Of a stretch of DNA of 64,000 nt, positions 14,877 to 21,312 are shown one piece after another. Source of the DNA: Aggregatibacter kilianii (lineage in GTDB: Bacteria > Pseudomonadota > Gammaproteobacteria > Enterobacterales > Pasteurellaceae); assembly GCF_003129965.1 (NCBI RefSeq), contig NZ_NRCJ01000013.1, positions 1 through 64,000 of the forward strand, read 5' to 3'. The notes beneath the pieces were generated by a model, which worked only from the letters and a program-made list of their open reading frames with translations, did no database searches and was not told the DNA's origin. A program made the position numbers and the translations under genes. Each line of letters opens with the position of its first letter. The first letter of the stretch is position 1.

Positions 14877-15218
14877 ATGACAGAAAAAAACAAAAACGCG
14901 CCGAAAAAGAAAGCGCAAAAACCGTTAAGCCTGGCGAGCATGCACGCGTTGAGTCAGCTTAATTTAGCCGAAAAAGCCGTGCTGGAGTGCAACCGTATCG
15001 GCTTAGTCGTACGCCATGTGTTTTTGGCACCTGTGCCGATTATCAACGTGCGACACAACGCATTAACCCGCCGCTGGGTTGCCCGAGGCAAAGCGGAGGT
15101 GGTTATGCAAACCCATGAGGGGGACGACAGCATTATTTGCACGGCAGAAACCATGATTGCCGGTTGCCGGATTATGTTTTCCTTCCTCAAACACGACATC
15201 AACATCACTATTCACTAA
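14877..15218 (+). CDS. Unrecognised early phage protein, 113 aa
   Basis: This 113-residue basic protein has a Lys-rich start (MTEKNKNAPKKKAQKP) and a compact C-terminal part (VRHVFLAPVPIINVRHNALTRRWVARGKAEVVMQTHEGDD). It sits between the MuB-like gene and gam with tight spacing, so it is translated with the early operon. Small unrecognised proteins are usual here in Mu-like phages. No motif gives a function. Confidence 0.6.
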   Translation: MTEKNKNAPKKKAQKPLSLASMHALSQLNLAEKAVLECNRIGLVVRHVFLAPVPIINVRHNALTRRWVARGKAEVVMQTHEGDDSIICTAETMIAGCRIMFSFLKHDINITIH

Positions 15219-15229
15219 GGAGTAAAAAA

Positions 15230-15751
15230 ATGGCTAAATCAGCTACCCGCGTTAAATCCGCCGCTCAGGTTTACGTGCCGCAAACCCGCGAAGACGCTGC
15301 AAGCGACATTAAAACCATCGGCGACCTGAGCCGCGAAATCGCCCGCATGGAAGCGGAGATGAACGACAAAATCGCCGAGATCACCGAAAGCTACAAAGAC
15401 CGATTCGTCCCGCTGCAAGAGCGCATTAACGCGCTAACCAACGGGGTGCAATACTGGAGCGAAGCCAACCGCGACCAAATCACCAACGGCGGCAAAACCA
15501 AAACCGCCAACTTGGTGACCGGCGAGGTGTCCTGGCGGGTGCGCAACCCAAGCGTGAAAATCACCGGCGTGGAATCGGTGTTACAAAACCTGCGTATTCA
15601 TGGTCTGGAGCGCTTTATCCGCACCAAGGAAGAAATCAACAAGGAAGCCATTCTCAATGAGAAAAGTGCGGTCGCCGGCATTGCGGGCATTAAAGTGATC
15701 ACCGGGGTGGAAGACTTTGTGATCACCCCGTTTGAACAGGAGGCGGCTTAA
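15230..15751 (+). CDS. gam: Host-nuclease inhibitor protein Gam
   Basis: This 173-residue protein is of the Mu Gam family, a Ku-like protein that binds double-stranded DNA ends and protects them from exonucleases. Typical features are the long antiparallel coiled coil (ISDLSREIARMEAEMND-type helix at about 30-70) and the C-terminal block with VSWRVRNPSVKITG and LERFIRTKEEINKEAIL. The ATG at 15230 follows AAGGAG. An alternative in-frame start upstream would overlap the previous gene. The next small frame overlaps the stop by one base (TAATG). Confidence 0.92.
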   Translation: MAKSATRVKSAAQVYVPQTREDAASDIKTIGDLSREIARMEAEMNDKIAEITESYKDRFVPLQERINALTNGVQYWSEANRDQITNGGKTKTANLVTGEVSWRVRNPSVKITGVESVLQNLRIHGLERFIRTKEEINKEAILNEKSAVAGIAGIKVITGVEDFVITPFEQEAA

Positions 15752-15834
15752 TGCTGGGCAATCCTTTAACGTATCTCATTATCGGCGCGGTGTTGGCGCT
15801 GATTGTGGGGTTGCTGGACGAAGCCGGATATTGA
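15751..15834 (+). CDS. 27-residue membrane peptide
   Basis: This tiny frame overlaps the gam stop by one base (TAATG) and begins MLGNPLTYLIIGAVLALIVG. One hydrophobic span and a short acidic tail (LLDEAGY) make it a probable membrane peptide. AGGAGG lies about 12 bases upstream, inside gam. Translational coupling supports real expression. Confidence 0.5.
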   Translation: MLGNPLTYLIIGAVLALIVGLLDEAGY

Positions 15835-15835
15835 G

Positions 15836-15919
15836 ATGAACGAAGCCTTTTTAACCCTGTTAAAGTTTCACCTTGCCTTTTCGCTGATTTTAATCGTGCT
15901 CATCGGCAGATATTGGTGA
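15836..15919 (+). CDS. Second 27-residue membrane peptide
   Basis: The ATG lies one base after the preceding stop (TGAGATG). The peptide MNEAFLTLLKFHLAFSLILI... has one membrane span and ends GRYW. It is the last gene before the terminator at 15926, so the early operon ends with two consecutive hydrophobic micro-proteins of identical length. They could act as a pair; this is inference. Confidence 0.48.
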   Translation: MNEAFLTLLKFHLAFSLILIVLIGRYW

Positions 15920-15925
15920 CCCTCC

Positions 15926-15952
15926 AAGCCCGCCCCGTGCGGGCTTATTTTT
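15926..15952 (+). terminator. Terminator of the early operon
   Basis: The perfect 8-bp stem AAGCCCGC/GCGGGCTT has loop CCCGT and is followed by ATTTTT. It separates the transposition operon from the adhesin operon, which has its own promoter 60 bases downstream. Confidence 0.85.
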
Positions 15953-16012
15953 AGCCCTTCTTTCTTTACCTTATCTTTACAAAAAACACCCATAAATATA
16001 CGCAAAAGAGAG

Positions 16013-16041
16013 TTGACATATACTCAAACGCGTACCATAAT
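16013..16041 (+). promoter_or_regulatory. Promoter of the adhesin operon, a copy of the early promoter
   Basis: A -35 TTGACA (16013-16018), 17-base spacer and -10 CATAAT (16036-16041) match the early promoter at 10183 almost base for base. Downstream similarity covers about 75 bp, including AGCAAAAC and ATAAACATTT. The operator palindrome here is TACTC-AAAC-GCGTA (16021-16034), with one mismatch. An extra TACGC half-site lies at 15999-16003. The adhesin operon is probably controlled by the same repressor/Ner switch. Confidence 0.75.
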
Positions 16042-16116
16042 ACACTAAAACTTAGCAAAACGTTTTATAAACATTTTAGCAAACAAAGAGGCAAACACCT
16101 AACACAGGAGGACAAC

Positions 16117-16281
16117 ATGCCGAAATATATCGCCCGCCTTTATTGCATGGTTGAAGTGACCGTGGAGGCGGAAAACATTGAAGAAGTAAACACGCTCATT
16201 GATTTAAATGAGGTTAACGTTGACGAGTTTCCGCATGTGATAACGGAAATCGACGATGTGGTGGAGATTGAAGAATTATGA
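16117..16281 (+). CDS. Small acidic phage protein, 54 aa
   Basis: This short acidic frame (MPKYIARLYCMVEVTVEAEN...) follows the ribosome site CAGGAGGAC. Its pattern resembles a small beta-alpha-beta fold. It is the first gene behind the 16013 promoter and overlaps the next gene by ATGA. Unrecognised. Its composition would fit a decoy or anti-repressor, but that is speculation. Confidence 0.55.
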   Translation: MPKYIARLYCMVEVTVEAENIEEVNTLIDLNEVNVDEFPHVITEIDDVVEIEEL

Positions 16282-16460
16282 CCCACGACGAAAAAAAAAT
16301 CAGAGTCACCGAACAACTGGCGCACATTGCCGAACAGCTTGAAATGGCGCGGGAAATGTGGCTCGACGACAAAGAACAGGAATGCTTGCTGATGTTACAA
16401 ACCGCAAGCCGAGAAATGAAACATGTGGCGCGGAAAATTACGCCGATTCTTGAGCAGTAA
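16278..16460 (+). CDS. Small helical phage protein, 60 aa
   Basis: This 60-residue, fully helical, charged protein (MTHDEKKIRVTEQLAHIAEQLEMAREMW...) overlaps the preceding gene by four bases. It ends 35 bases before the adhesin. It probably forms a coiled-coil hairpin. No family is recognised. Confidence 0.55.
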   Translation: MTHDEKKIRVTEQLAHIAEQLEMAREMWLDDKEQECLLMLQTASREMKHVARKITPILEQ

Positions 16461-16495
16461 AGATTTTATTAACCAACCTAAATAAGGAAAAAAAC

Positions 16496-17941
16496 ATGAA
16501 AAAAATGACTTTAATCGCTTTCTCCGTGGCTTTGGCCGTCAACGCACACGCAAGCATTAACCTTGACACCGGCGCTTCCGCTACCGGCGACCAATCCGTT
16601 GCAATCGGCACTTATGCGCAGGCAAAAGGCAACCAATCCACCGCCATCGGCAACTATACACAAGCGCATGATTACCGCAACGTTGCCATCGGCGACCACG
16701 CTATCAGCAAAGGTCAAACCGCGCTGGCAATTAGCGGCACCGTCAACGGCAACGCGTCTATCAGCCTGCAAGGCAACGTTGTCGGCGACTTATCCACGGC
16801 GGTCGGCAACAGCGCAACGATTACCGCCAGCTACGGCACAGCAATCGGCGTGCAATCTAAAGTAACCGCCAGCACAGGCACGGCAATCGGCGACGGTGCA
16901 AGTGTGAGCGCGTACAGCGGCACGGCGGTGGGCACATTAGCCAACGCAAAAGGCATTAAAAGTGCGGCGTTAGGTCGTGACGCACTTAGCGAGGGCAATA
17001 ACTCCATCGCTATCGGCACCAAATCCAAAGCTACGGCGAATGAGTCAAGCGCAGTCGGCGAGCGGGCGGAAGCCACCGCACAAAACGCCTCTGCTTTCGG
17101 CTCCGACACTAAAGCCAGCGGTGTGAGTTCGTTAGCGGTCGGCACAGGCTCACGTGCCACTGCCGACACGGCGGTTGCGTTAGGTAACGATTCCGCTACC
17201 ACGGCGAAAAGTGCGGTCGCATTAGGCGGTAGCGCACAGGCAGACCACACTTTCGGCGTGGCATTGGGCGACAGCTCAAAAACGCAAGAGGCAAAAGCGG
17301 TTAAAAGTGCGGTCGTAAATGGCGTTAATTATGGCAATTTTGCCGGCAGTGACCCGACAGCGGTGGTTTCCGTCGGTGATGACAAGCTAAAACGTCAGGT
17401 TGTTAATGTTGCCGCAGGAGAGGTCAGCAAAACGTCCACCGACGCCATTAACGGTAGCCAACTTTACGCGGTTGCGGGTCAAGTTTCTGCCAACACGCGC
17501 CAGATTAAAGCCAACGGCGACCAAATCAGTGCCAATACAAGCCAAATTCAAGCTAATAACAACCAAATTAATGCCAACGCGCGCCAGATTCGAGCCAATA
17601 ACAGCCAAATCGCCACCAACCGCGCTAACATCAACAAATTAAGCGCAGGATTGGCAGATACCAACAAACGCATTAACAACCTTGCGGGCGATGTTGCTAA
17701 AAACCGTAAACGCGCCAGTGCCGGCACGGCTTCCGCTTTTGCTGTTGCCAACATTCCGCACGCAACACACGGCGGTTATAGCGCGCTGGGTGTTGGTGTC
17801 GGCGGTCACGCAGGTCAGCAAGCTATCGCGGTGCGTTACTCAAAAATGACCGACAACACAAAATGGATCGTGAGCGCGTCAGTTGCGGTTAATACGCAAA
17901 ATGAGGTGTCTTTTGGTGCGGGTTTGACGAGACAGTGGTAA
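16496..17941 (+). CDS. Trimeric autotransporter adhesin (YadA-like), complete
   Basis: This 481-residue surface adhesin is encoded inside the prophage. The signal peptide is MKKMTLIAFSVALAVNAHA. Head repeats with alternating SxAxG/AxGxxA 14-residue units (about 25-270) should fold as a trimeric left-handed beta roll. The neck NVAAGEVSKTSTDAINGSQL starts near residue 303. A short stalk of heptads (QIxANxx, about 325-385) has Asn in core positions. The C-terminal anchor of about 80 residues (four strands per chain) ends in the aromatic Trp needed for outer-membrane insertion. It is third in the operon behind the 16013 promoter. Both elements carry a copy in the same place, so it is a fixed phage gene. 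It probably alters adhesion or phage exclusion of the lysogen. Confidence 0.92.
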   Translation: MKKMTLIAFSVALAVNAHASINLDTGASATGDQSVAIGTYAQAKGNQSTAIGNYTQAHDYRNVAIGDHAISKGQTALAISGTVNGNASISLQGNVVGDLSTAVGNSATITASYGTAIGVQSKVTASTGTAIGDGASVSAYSGTAVGTLANAKGIKSAALGRDALSEGNNSIAIGTKSKATANESSAVGERAEATAQNASAFGSDTKASGVSSLAVGTGSRATADTAVALGNDSATTAKSAVALGGSAQADHTFGVALGDSSKTQEAKAVKSAVVNGVNYGNFAGSDPTAVVSVGDDKLKRQVVNVAAGEVSKTSTDAINGSQLYAVAGQVSANTRQIKANGDQISANTSQIQANNNQINANARQIRANNSQIATNRANINKLSAGLADTNKRINNLAGDVAKNRKRASAGTASAFAVANIPHATHGGYSALGVGVGGHAGQQAIAVRYSKMTDNTKWIVSASVAVNTQNEVSFGAGLTRQW

Positions 17942-17951
17942 GGGGTGATTT

Positions 17952-18251
17952 ATGCCAAGAGGTATGCTAACCGACGAAATCATGGCTAAAGCACAAGAGT
18001 TGCTGGGTTATGAGTTCACCCAAACTGAGCTACGTTTAATGCCTTATTTGCAATATTGCGTAATTAATGACAATAACGTAGATCCGAAACATATTAACAG
18101 CGCAGAGCGTAACATCCTAATGAACTGGCAAAATCAGGGATTCATCAGCTCACCGTCGTCAAACTTGAAAATTAGCAAGCTTTTTTATGATGCAATTTGT
18201 GAGCTGTTATGGATGGGGTATGTGATGTCTGTTGAGAGAGATAAGGAGTAA
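17952..18251 (+). CDS. Unrecognised phage protein, 99 aa (copy B)
   Basis: This is a homologue of the protein at 6970-7269 (MPRGMLTDEIMAKAQELLGYEFT...). It lies 10 bases after the adhesin stop. The C-terminal region LLWMGYVMSVERDKE is almost unchanged between copies, while the middle (VDPKHINSAERNILMNWQNQ) differs more. This suggests a conserved contact surface at both ends. Function unknown. Confidence 0.6.
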   Translation: MPRGMLTDEIMAKAQELLGYEFTQTELRLMPYLQYCVINDNNVDPKHINSAERNILMNWQNQGFISSPSSNLKISKLFYDAICELLWMGYVMSVERDKE

Positions 18252-18253
18252 AA

Positions 18254-18718
18254 ATGAAAGTCACAGATAACCAAATCCTCGAATATATTTGGGACGAAAC
18301 ATTAAGCCATGTAGCAAGTAGCACAATCGTGAATTATATGGGTGATAACATTGGTACTTATAGCGAAAACGAAGCGGCAAAGGATGCAGAAATGTTTGCA
18401 ACACTAAATATAAATGATCTTGTTGCCGGCTCAAATCTAAGCAAAGGGCGATTCAAACGCAAAGTGGAGAAACTTATCAGACAAAGTGATCTGCTTTCAC
18501 GTTTAGGCGGTAAATCCTTTGTTATCAACTCATTACACCTTGAAGAAGTTGCTATACAAGCTGTCCGAAATTGGCAAGCAATCGGCGTACCTTGCGGGCT
18601 CGAAACAGACGGAAAATCGCGCAAGACCATGCCGATTAGCGGACTTCCAAGAAGCATTTTTGAGCTAAAAACAAACTGCTATTTGATTTTAAGAAGTCAA
18701 TTTCCAACTTATTACTAA
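18254..18718 (+). CDS. Element-B-specific phage protein, 154 aa
   Basis: This unrecognised 154-residue protein (MKVTDNQILEYIWDETLSHV...) has a probable helical, HTH-like middle (SNLSKGRFKRKVEKLIRQSDLL). It sits between the 99-aa and DUF551 genes, where element A has only 2 bases. It reuses the ribosome site TAAGGAGTAAAAATGAAA that serves the DUF551 gene in element A. It therefore looks like a cassette gained by B or lost by A. Confidence 0.6.
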   Translation: MKVTDNQILEYIWDETLSHVASSTIVNYMGDNIGTYSENEAAKDAEMFATLNINDLVAGSNLSKGRFKRKVEKLIRQSDLLSRLGGKSFVINSLHLEEVAIQAVRNWQAIGVPCGLETDGKSRKTMPISGLPRSIFELKTNCYLILRSQFPTYY

Positions 18719-18732
18719 GTAAGGATCAAAAA

Positions 18733-19278
18733 ATGAAAAAATATTTTGCTTATGACGCGTTAGAACGTGAGTTCATTACGCATGAAACACTCGAAGAAGC
18801 CAAAGCACAGGCGCAAGACTTTGTCGACCAAACTTTTGAATTTGGCGCAAATGATGGATTTGATACTGACCTTGAAGACGCTATAAAAGAAGGGTGTTTT
18901 GGGGTTGTATTAGGTGGGTTTGATTTGCCGACCAGACCGCTCACCGACGAGGAAAAAGAACTCTATGCCGATGAGTACACTCACATGGTTGAGAATCCGG
19001 TGCTTGTTGAATATCCACAGAATGAGTGGGTTAAGTGCTCGGAGAGATTGCCGGAGCCTTTTTCGACGGACTCTGAATATCGTAATGCACGTAACAAACA
19101 CCTGATTTATTTTACCGAAGATGGTGATCATTGGTTTGTCGGACTTGGTTGGTATTTGTATGACAACAAAGAGGACCGCAAAGGAAATTTGATTCCATAC
19201 TGGGAGTCAGACACAAATCTGGGCGAGGAAGTAGAGGTTATTTATTGGCAACCGCTACCACAACCACCTTCAGAATAG
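18733..19278 (+). CDS. DUF551-domain phage protein (copy B)
   Basis: This 181-residue homologue of 7272-7817 has the same two-part layout: FGVVLGGFDLPTRPL in the first half, then EWVKCSERLPEP opening and VEVIYWQPLPQPP closing the DUF551 part. The N-terminal 90 residues are almost unchanged between copies, while the start of the DUF551 part (about residues 110-130) diverges. The ribosome site is GTAAGGATC. Confidence 0.7.
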   Translation: MKKYFAYDALEREFITHETLEEAKAQAQDFVDQTFEFGANDGFDTDLEDAIKEGCFGVVLGGFDLPTRPLTDEEKELYADEYTHMVENPVLVEYPQNEWVKCSERLPEPFSTDSEYRNARNKHLIYFTEDGDHWFVGLGWYLYDNKEDRKGNLIPYWESDTNLGEEVEVIYWQPLPQPPSE

Positions 19279-19308
19279 CCTTTATTCTTAAAATCTAACA
19301 TATCATTC

Positions 19309-19330
19309 AGCCTTCTCGCGAGAGAAGGCT
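19309..19330 (+). other. Conserved hairpin upstream of gemA (copy B)
   Basis: This stem AGCCTTCTC/GAGAAGGCT with loop GCGA is identical to that at 7849-7870. It is embedded in a longer conserved stretch (ATCTAACATATCATTC upstream). The following bases AATCGTATGAC differ slightly from copy A. Confidence 0.55.
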
Positions 19331-19356
19331 TAATCGTATGACGGAGAGGGCAAAAA

Positions 19357-19827
19357 ATGGATCAAAAAGAAGCAAGAAGAAAGCAATTAATTCAGCTTAT
19401 ACACATCGGGAAAAGTAAGTTACAGATGGATAAAGAGGTGTATCGCCTTTTTCTTGTTAATACAGTTGGAAAAGATAGCTGCACACAAATGACGTTGATT
19501 GAGCTAAACAAGGTCGTGGACGCGATGAAAAAACGCGGTTTTCAGGTTTCCGGCGGGCGTTTTAAAGACGGCAGACGCAAATCGCCGCCGAGCTCTGCGC
19601 CGGTGAGTAGCAATATCGTTAAAAAGATCCGTGCAAAATGGATTGAGATGGCGGACGCCGGCATTATCCGTGACCGCAGCGAAGACGGTCTGAATGCGTT
19701 CGTTAAAAATATCGCTAAAAATGCGCAAGGCGAGCCGATTCCGTTTGTGGGCTGGCTCAACAATGAGCAGGCGTCAGTTGTGTTGGAACGCCTTAAACAG
19801 TGGCAAAAACGAATGATTAAGGAGTAA
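19357..19827 (+). CDS. gemA: GemA-like regulatory protein, Mu gp16 family (copy B)
   Basis: This 156-residue homologue of 7896-8366 has nearly the same sequence (MDQKEARRKQLIQLIHIGKS...). The only ATG available confirms the start chosen for copy A. It contains the gp16/DUF1018 blocks and is followed by mor after 3 bases. Two functional copies in one chromosome could raise the dose of middle regulators. Confidence 0.82.
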   Translation: MDQKEARRKQLIQLIHIGKSKLQMDKEVYRLFLVNTVGKDSCTQMTLIELNKVVDAMKKRGFQVSGGRFKDGRRKSPPSSAPVSSNIVKKIRAKWIEMADAGIIRDRSEDGLNAFVKNIAKNAQGEPIPFVGWLNNEQASVVLERLKQWQKRMIKE

Positions 19828-19830
19828 TTT

Positions 19831-20181
19831 ATGAAAGAGTCGCTAATGCAAATCCGCCGCCACGAGTTGCTGGAAGAAATCGAATCGCTGGTGATTGCGC
19901 TATGTAAAAATTACAACTTAGGGCAGGACATTTGTGAGCAGATTGGCGTCAGCGTTGCCAACTGTTTGAGCGAAGAATATGCCGGGCAAGTTATCTGTTT
20001 TCCGAAAGATTACAGATATAAGATTTCCCAGCGCGACTTAGATATTTATAACAGTTTCAACGGTCGAAATTGGGGCGAACTTGGACGTCGCTTTGACTTA
20101 ACAGAAAATGCTTTGCGTAAGATTATTAAACGTATTCAGGATAGGATAATTAAGGAGAGACAACCGGACATGTTTACGTAA
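19831..20181 (+). CDS. mor: Mor-like middle transcription activator (copy B)
   Basis: This 116-residue homologue of 8370-8720 differs at a handful of positions. The recognition region GRNWGELGRRFDLTENALRKI shows Tyr-to-Phe and Asn-to-Asp changes. It is the last gene of element B. Unlike in Mu, no late genes follow: after the terminator come 98 bp of phage terminus, then the chromosome. Its target promoter must be elsewhere, perhaps in front of the lysis operon. Confidence 0.87.
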   Translation: MKESLMQIRRHELLEEIESLVIALCKNYNLGQDICEQIGVSVANCLSEEYAGQVICFPKDYRYKISQRDLDIYNSFNGRNWGELGRRFDLTENALRKIIKRIQDRIIKERQPDMFT

Positions 20182-20201
20182 AAAAGTACGGTGGAAATAA
20201 C

Positions 20202-20235
20202 GGCTCTAATGATCTAATTTTTTAGAGCCTTTTTT
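20202..20235 (+). terminator. Rho-independent terminator after mor (copy B)
   Basis: The stem GGCTCTAA/TTAGAGCC has a 12-base loop and a TTTTTT run. It covaries with the terminator at 8727-8760 at the loop-closing pair. Confidence 0.88.
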
Positions 20236-20262
20236 GTTTTATTTTCTTTGATTATTTTGTTG

Positions 20263-20360
20263 CACATACTGTAACGCTGTTTCATTTCCCCTATCCCACT
20301 TCTTCAAGGATTATCCCCCTAAGTCCCATTTATTGCGCTGATGATATATTATTTATGTCA
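20263..20360 (+). mobile_element. Right terminus of element B (phage-host boundary)
   Basis: This 98-bp tail equals 8789-8886 in length. It contains the same 42-bp invariant block (20292-20333) and ends TATTATTTATGTCA. The chromosomal gene HI_0552 reads leftward into this point and uses the terminal TCA as its stop codon (TGA on the minus strand). The next five bases, ACATA, would be the target duplication. Within the block, TCCCACTT and TCCCATTT recur about 29 bases apart and may be transposase-binding repeats. Confidence 0.65.
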
Positions 20361-20774
20361 ACATAGGTCAGCAAAATCAAAATTCTCCAGCCATTGATTA
20401 TATTGCTGCACGTTAATTTGCGACCGATCGGCACGATAACAATGCCAGTCCAGACTCACCGACAAACGACGACTGTTCAGCAACACCGACAAAATCGCGG
20501 CGGAATTGAGGTTGTATTCATATTTAAAATAGGCGAAGAAGTGCCCGCGCACCTGCCAACCGTTGGTCCAACTTTCAATATGTGGCTTGGCAAAAGGCGC
20601 ACCGAGCTCGGCGGCAACCTGCAAAATTGTGGTTTTCCAATTATCCCAATGAGCTTTGTAATCCGCTTTAATGCGCGGAATGTCTTCCGGACAGAATTTT
20701 TTCATTTGGGCGAATTGGAAGAAGGGAATATTGAAGAGGTCGCAAGATTGAGAAGTCAGTTTAGATTGATTCAT
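20358..20774 (-). CDS. HI_0552-family conserved protein, 3' end at the prophage boundary
   Basis: This 138-residue protein (MNQSKLTSQSCDLFNIPFFQFAQMKKFCPEDIPRI...) resembles the Pasteurellaceae HI_0552 family, whose function is unknown. H. influenzae has it beside apaH/ksgA, as here. Its stop codon lies inside the phage terminus, so the last residues are probably altered or lost by the insertion. It overlaps the upstream acetyltransferase by four bases (ATGA) and should be cotranscribed with it. Confidence 0.75.
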   Translation of the reverse strand: MNQSKLTSQSCDLFNIPFFQFAQMKKFCPEDIPRIKADYKAHWDNWKTTILQVAAELGAPFAKPHIESWTNGWQVRGHFFAYFKYEYNLNSAAILSVLLNSRRLSVSLDWHCYRADRSQINVQQYNQWLENFDFADLC

Positions 20775-21301
20775 TTATTTTTGACCCAGTAACGTTGTAT
20801 TTCATTAAGAGTATCCTGATAAATTCCGCCATTAGCCAAGATAACTTTTTGACTTGCAATATTTGTTGTATGGCAAGTCAAAAGTACATCAAAAATTGAC
20901 ATCTCTTTTGCCTGCTGAAGTCCTAGCCTTAATTGCTCTTTCGCATATCCTTTATTTCTAATAGAAGGTCGAATGCTATAACCAATATGTCCGCCAAACT
21001 GTCTTAAATATTCATTTAAGGATAAACGCAGGTGAAGAAAGCCTATTGCACGCCCTTTTTCATCAAAACTAACAAATTGAACTGCAGAGACAAAATCTTC
21101 CGGCAAGTCAATTCCTTGTTCCGATTTCAGATTAGTCTCCAACCAATTCTCGTAATCAAGTTTTTCATCAATAAAACAACCATCCATTTCACTCTTATAA
21201 AGCTGAAATTCTTTAATCATTTCAAGAATGGCTATTTTATCCATTAAATTGGGACGGCGTAAAATCAGTTTCTCTTTTGTGAGGAAAGATTCATTCAGCA
21301 C
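20771..21301 (-). CDS. GNAT-family N-acetyltransferase
   Basis: This 176-residue protein has the GNAT fold. The N-terminal strand is KLILRRPNLMDKIAIL, the acetyl-CoA binding region is GYSIRPSIRNKGYAKEQLRLGLQQA (R-x-x-G-x-A type loop), and the C-terminal strand is YQDTLNEIQRYWV. Substrate unknown; similar bacterial enzymes acetylate small amines or ribosomal protein N-termini. It lies 11 bases after apaH and overlaps the HI_0552-type gene by four bases. Confidence 0.85.
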   Translation of the reverse strand: MLNESFLTKEKLILRRPNLMDKIAILEMIKEFQLYKSEMDGCFIDEKLDYENWLETNLKSEQGIDLPEDFVSAVQFVSFDEKGRAIGFLHLRLSLNEYLRQFGGHIGYSIRPSIRNKGYAKEQLRLGLQQAKEMSIFDVLLTCHTTNIASQKVILANGGIYQDTLNEIQRYWVKNK

Positions 21302-21312
21302 GATAACCGCCT

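Larger units (their letters stand above)
8892..20360. mobile_element. Element B: Mu-like prophage, early region and right end
   Basis: This stretch carries the regulatory and transposition module (repressor, ner, MuA, MuB, gam), the adhesin operon and gemA/mor, and ends at the terminus 20360 against the chromosomal gene HI_0552. No structural genes of B are visible. They should lie beyond element A to the left if A is nested in B. All early frames appear intact, so B may still be able to transpose. Confidence 0.72.

Noticed and set aside
17387-17754. Antisense coding frames across the adhesin stalk
   Set aside because: Long open frames on the other strand follow from the repetitive codons of the heptads; they have no start signals or recognisable domains.
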